A program made the translations under genes and the position numbers. A stretch of 6,613 nt of DNA, taken from assembly GCA_002404515.1 (NCBI GenBank), contig DHJV01000156.1, forward strand, positions 1-6,613, in the 5' to 3' direction. The stretch is from Lachnospiraceae bacterium UBA4711. Lineage in GTDB: Bacteria; Bacillota; Clostridia; Lachnospirales; Lachnospiraceae. The notes under the pieces were generated by a model, which was not told the DNA's origin, ran no database searches, and saw nothing but the letters and a program-made list of their open reading frames with translations. Below, piece by piece: positions 6,527 through 6,613 of the stretch. Every line of letters starts with the position of its first letter. Position 1 is the stretch's first letter.

Positions 6527-6606
6527 ACGGGTATTGCCCCCTCGCTTCGCTCGGCGGCAGGTTGTCGGACGCATCCTAAATATGAATCTACGATTCATAT
6601 GCGCCC
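6520..6606. repeat. GC-rich nested palindromes at the right edge
   Basis: Two structured blocks follow each other. In the first, CCGCCG (6520-6525) can pair with CGGCGG (6552-6557), enclosing GGGTATTGCCC and the CTCGCTTCGCTCGG stretch. In the second, a 9-bp perfect palindrome (6580-6588 with 6592-6600, centre TAC) lies inside outer arms GGACGCAT (6567-6574) and ATGCGCCC (6599-6606), which pair with one wobble and a 7-nt bulge. No T-tract follows on either strand and no reading frame is supported. It resembles a REP-like intergenic palindromic element, by appearance only. Confidence 0.45.
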
Positions 6607-6613
6607 TCCGCTC

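Noticed and set aside
3806..6601. Shared ATTCATATG at 3804-3812 and 6593-6601
   Set aside because: A nine-base AT-rich match shared by two palindromes of different arm sequence is easily due to chance, and there is no third copy in a regulatory position.
6567..6606. Possible tRNA or other structured RNA gene at the right edge
   Set aside because: The fold is a single bulged hairpin, with no cloverleaf, T-loop sequence or CCA end.

Overview
This window looks like chromosome from a low-to-moderate GC Gram-positive of the Clostridia, most likely a Lachnospiraceae-type gut anaerobe. That placement is inference. It rests on strong GGAGG ribosome binding sites, a T-box leader RNA, extended -10 promoters and the style of the two-component and ABC proteins. 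No species can be named.

Everything I can support as a gene lies on the minus strand and reads from right to left. The order of transcription is: an OmpR/PhoB-family response regulator (5708-6385); a membrane sensor histidine kinase with a large extracellular sensor region (3823-5610); a LolD/MacB-class ABC ATPase (2981-3700); and a duplicated-FtsX permease with eight predicted membrane segments (504-2981). The ATPase stop and permease start overlap as TAATG. The likely logic is that the kinase senses an envelope or peptide signal, the regulator responds, and the ABC pair extrudes or extracts a membrane-associated substrate. The substrate cannot be read from the sequence. This is not a Bce-type module: the kinase has a big ectodomain and the permease lacks the single large late extracellular loop of BceB.

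The kinase-ATPase gap (about 122 bp) is a regulatory hub. It holds an extended -10 promoter for the ABC pair, a 17-bp terminator-like hairpin that begins inside that promoter, and two more palindromes. One of these covers the kinase stop codon. A short motif, GTTAG(C/T)ATT, occurs in this gap, upstream of the kinase and upstream of the regulator, and is a candidate operator.

Downstream of the permease (1-503) there is no protein gene. Instead there is a complete T-box leader with its own promoter, Stem I, specifier loop, antiterminator and intrinsic terminator. Its target gene must lie off the left edge. Its specifier reads AAC (Asn) by position, or ACC (Thr) one base later.

The two ends of the window carry related sequence in opposite orientation (8-72 on plus, 6463-6526 on minus; 32 of 35 identical in the core). 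This is probably a dispersed intergenic repeat. The far right end (6520-6606) is an additional GC-rich, highly palindromic stretch.
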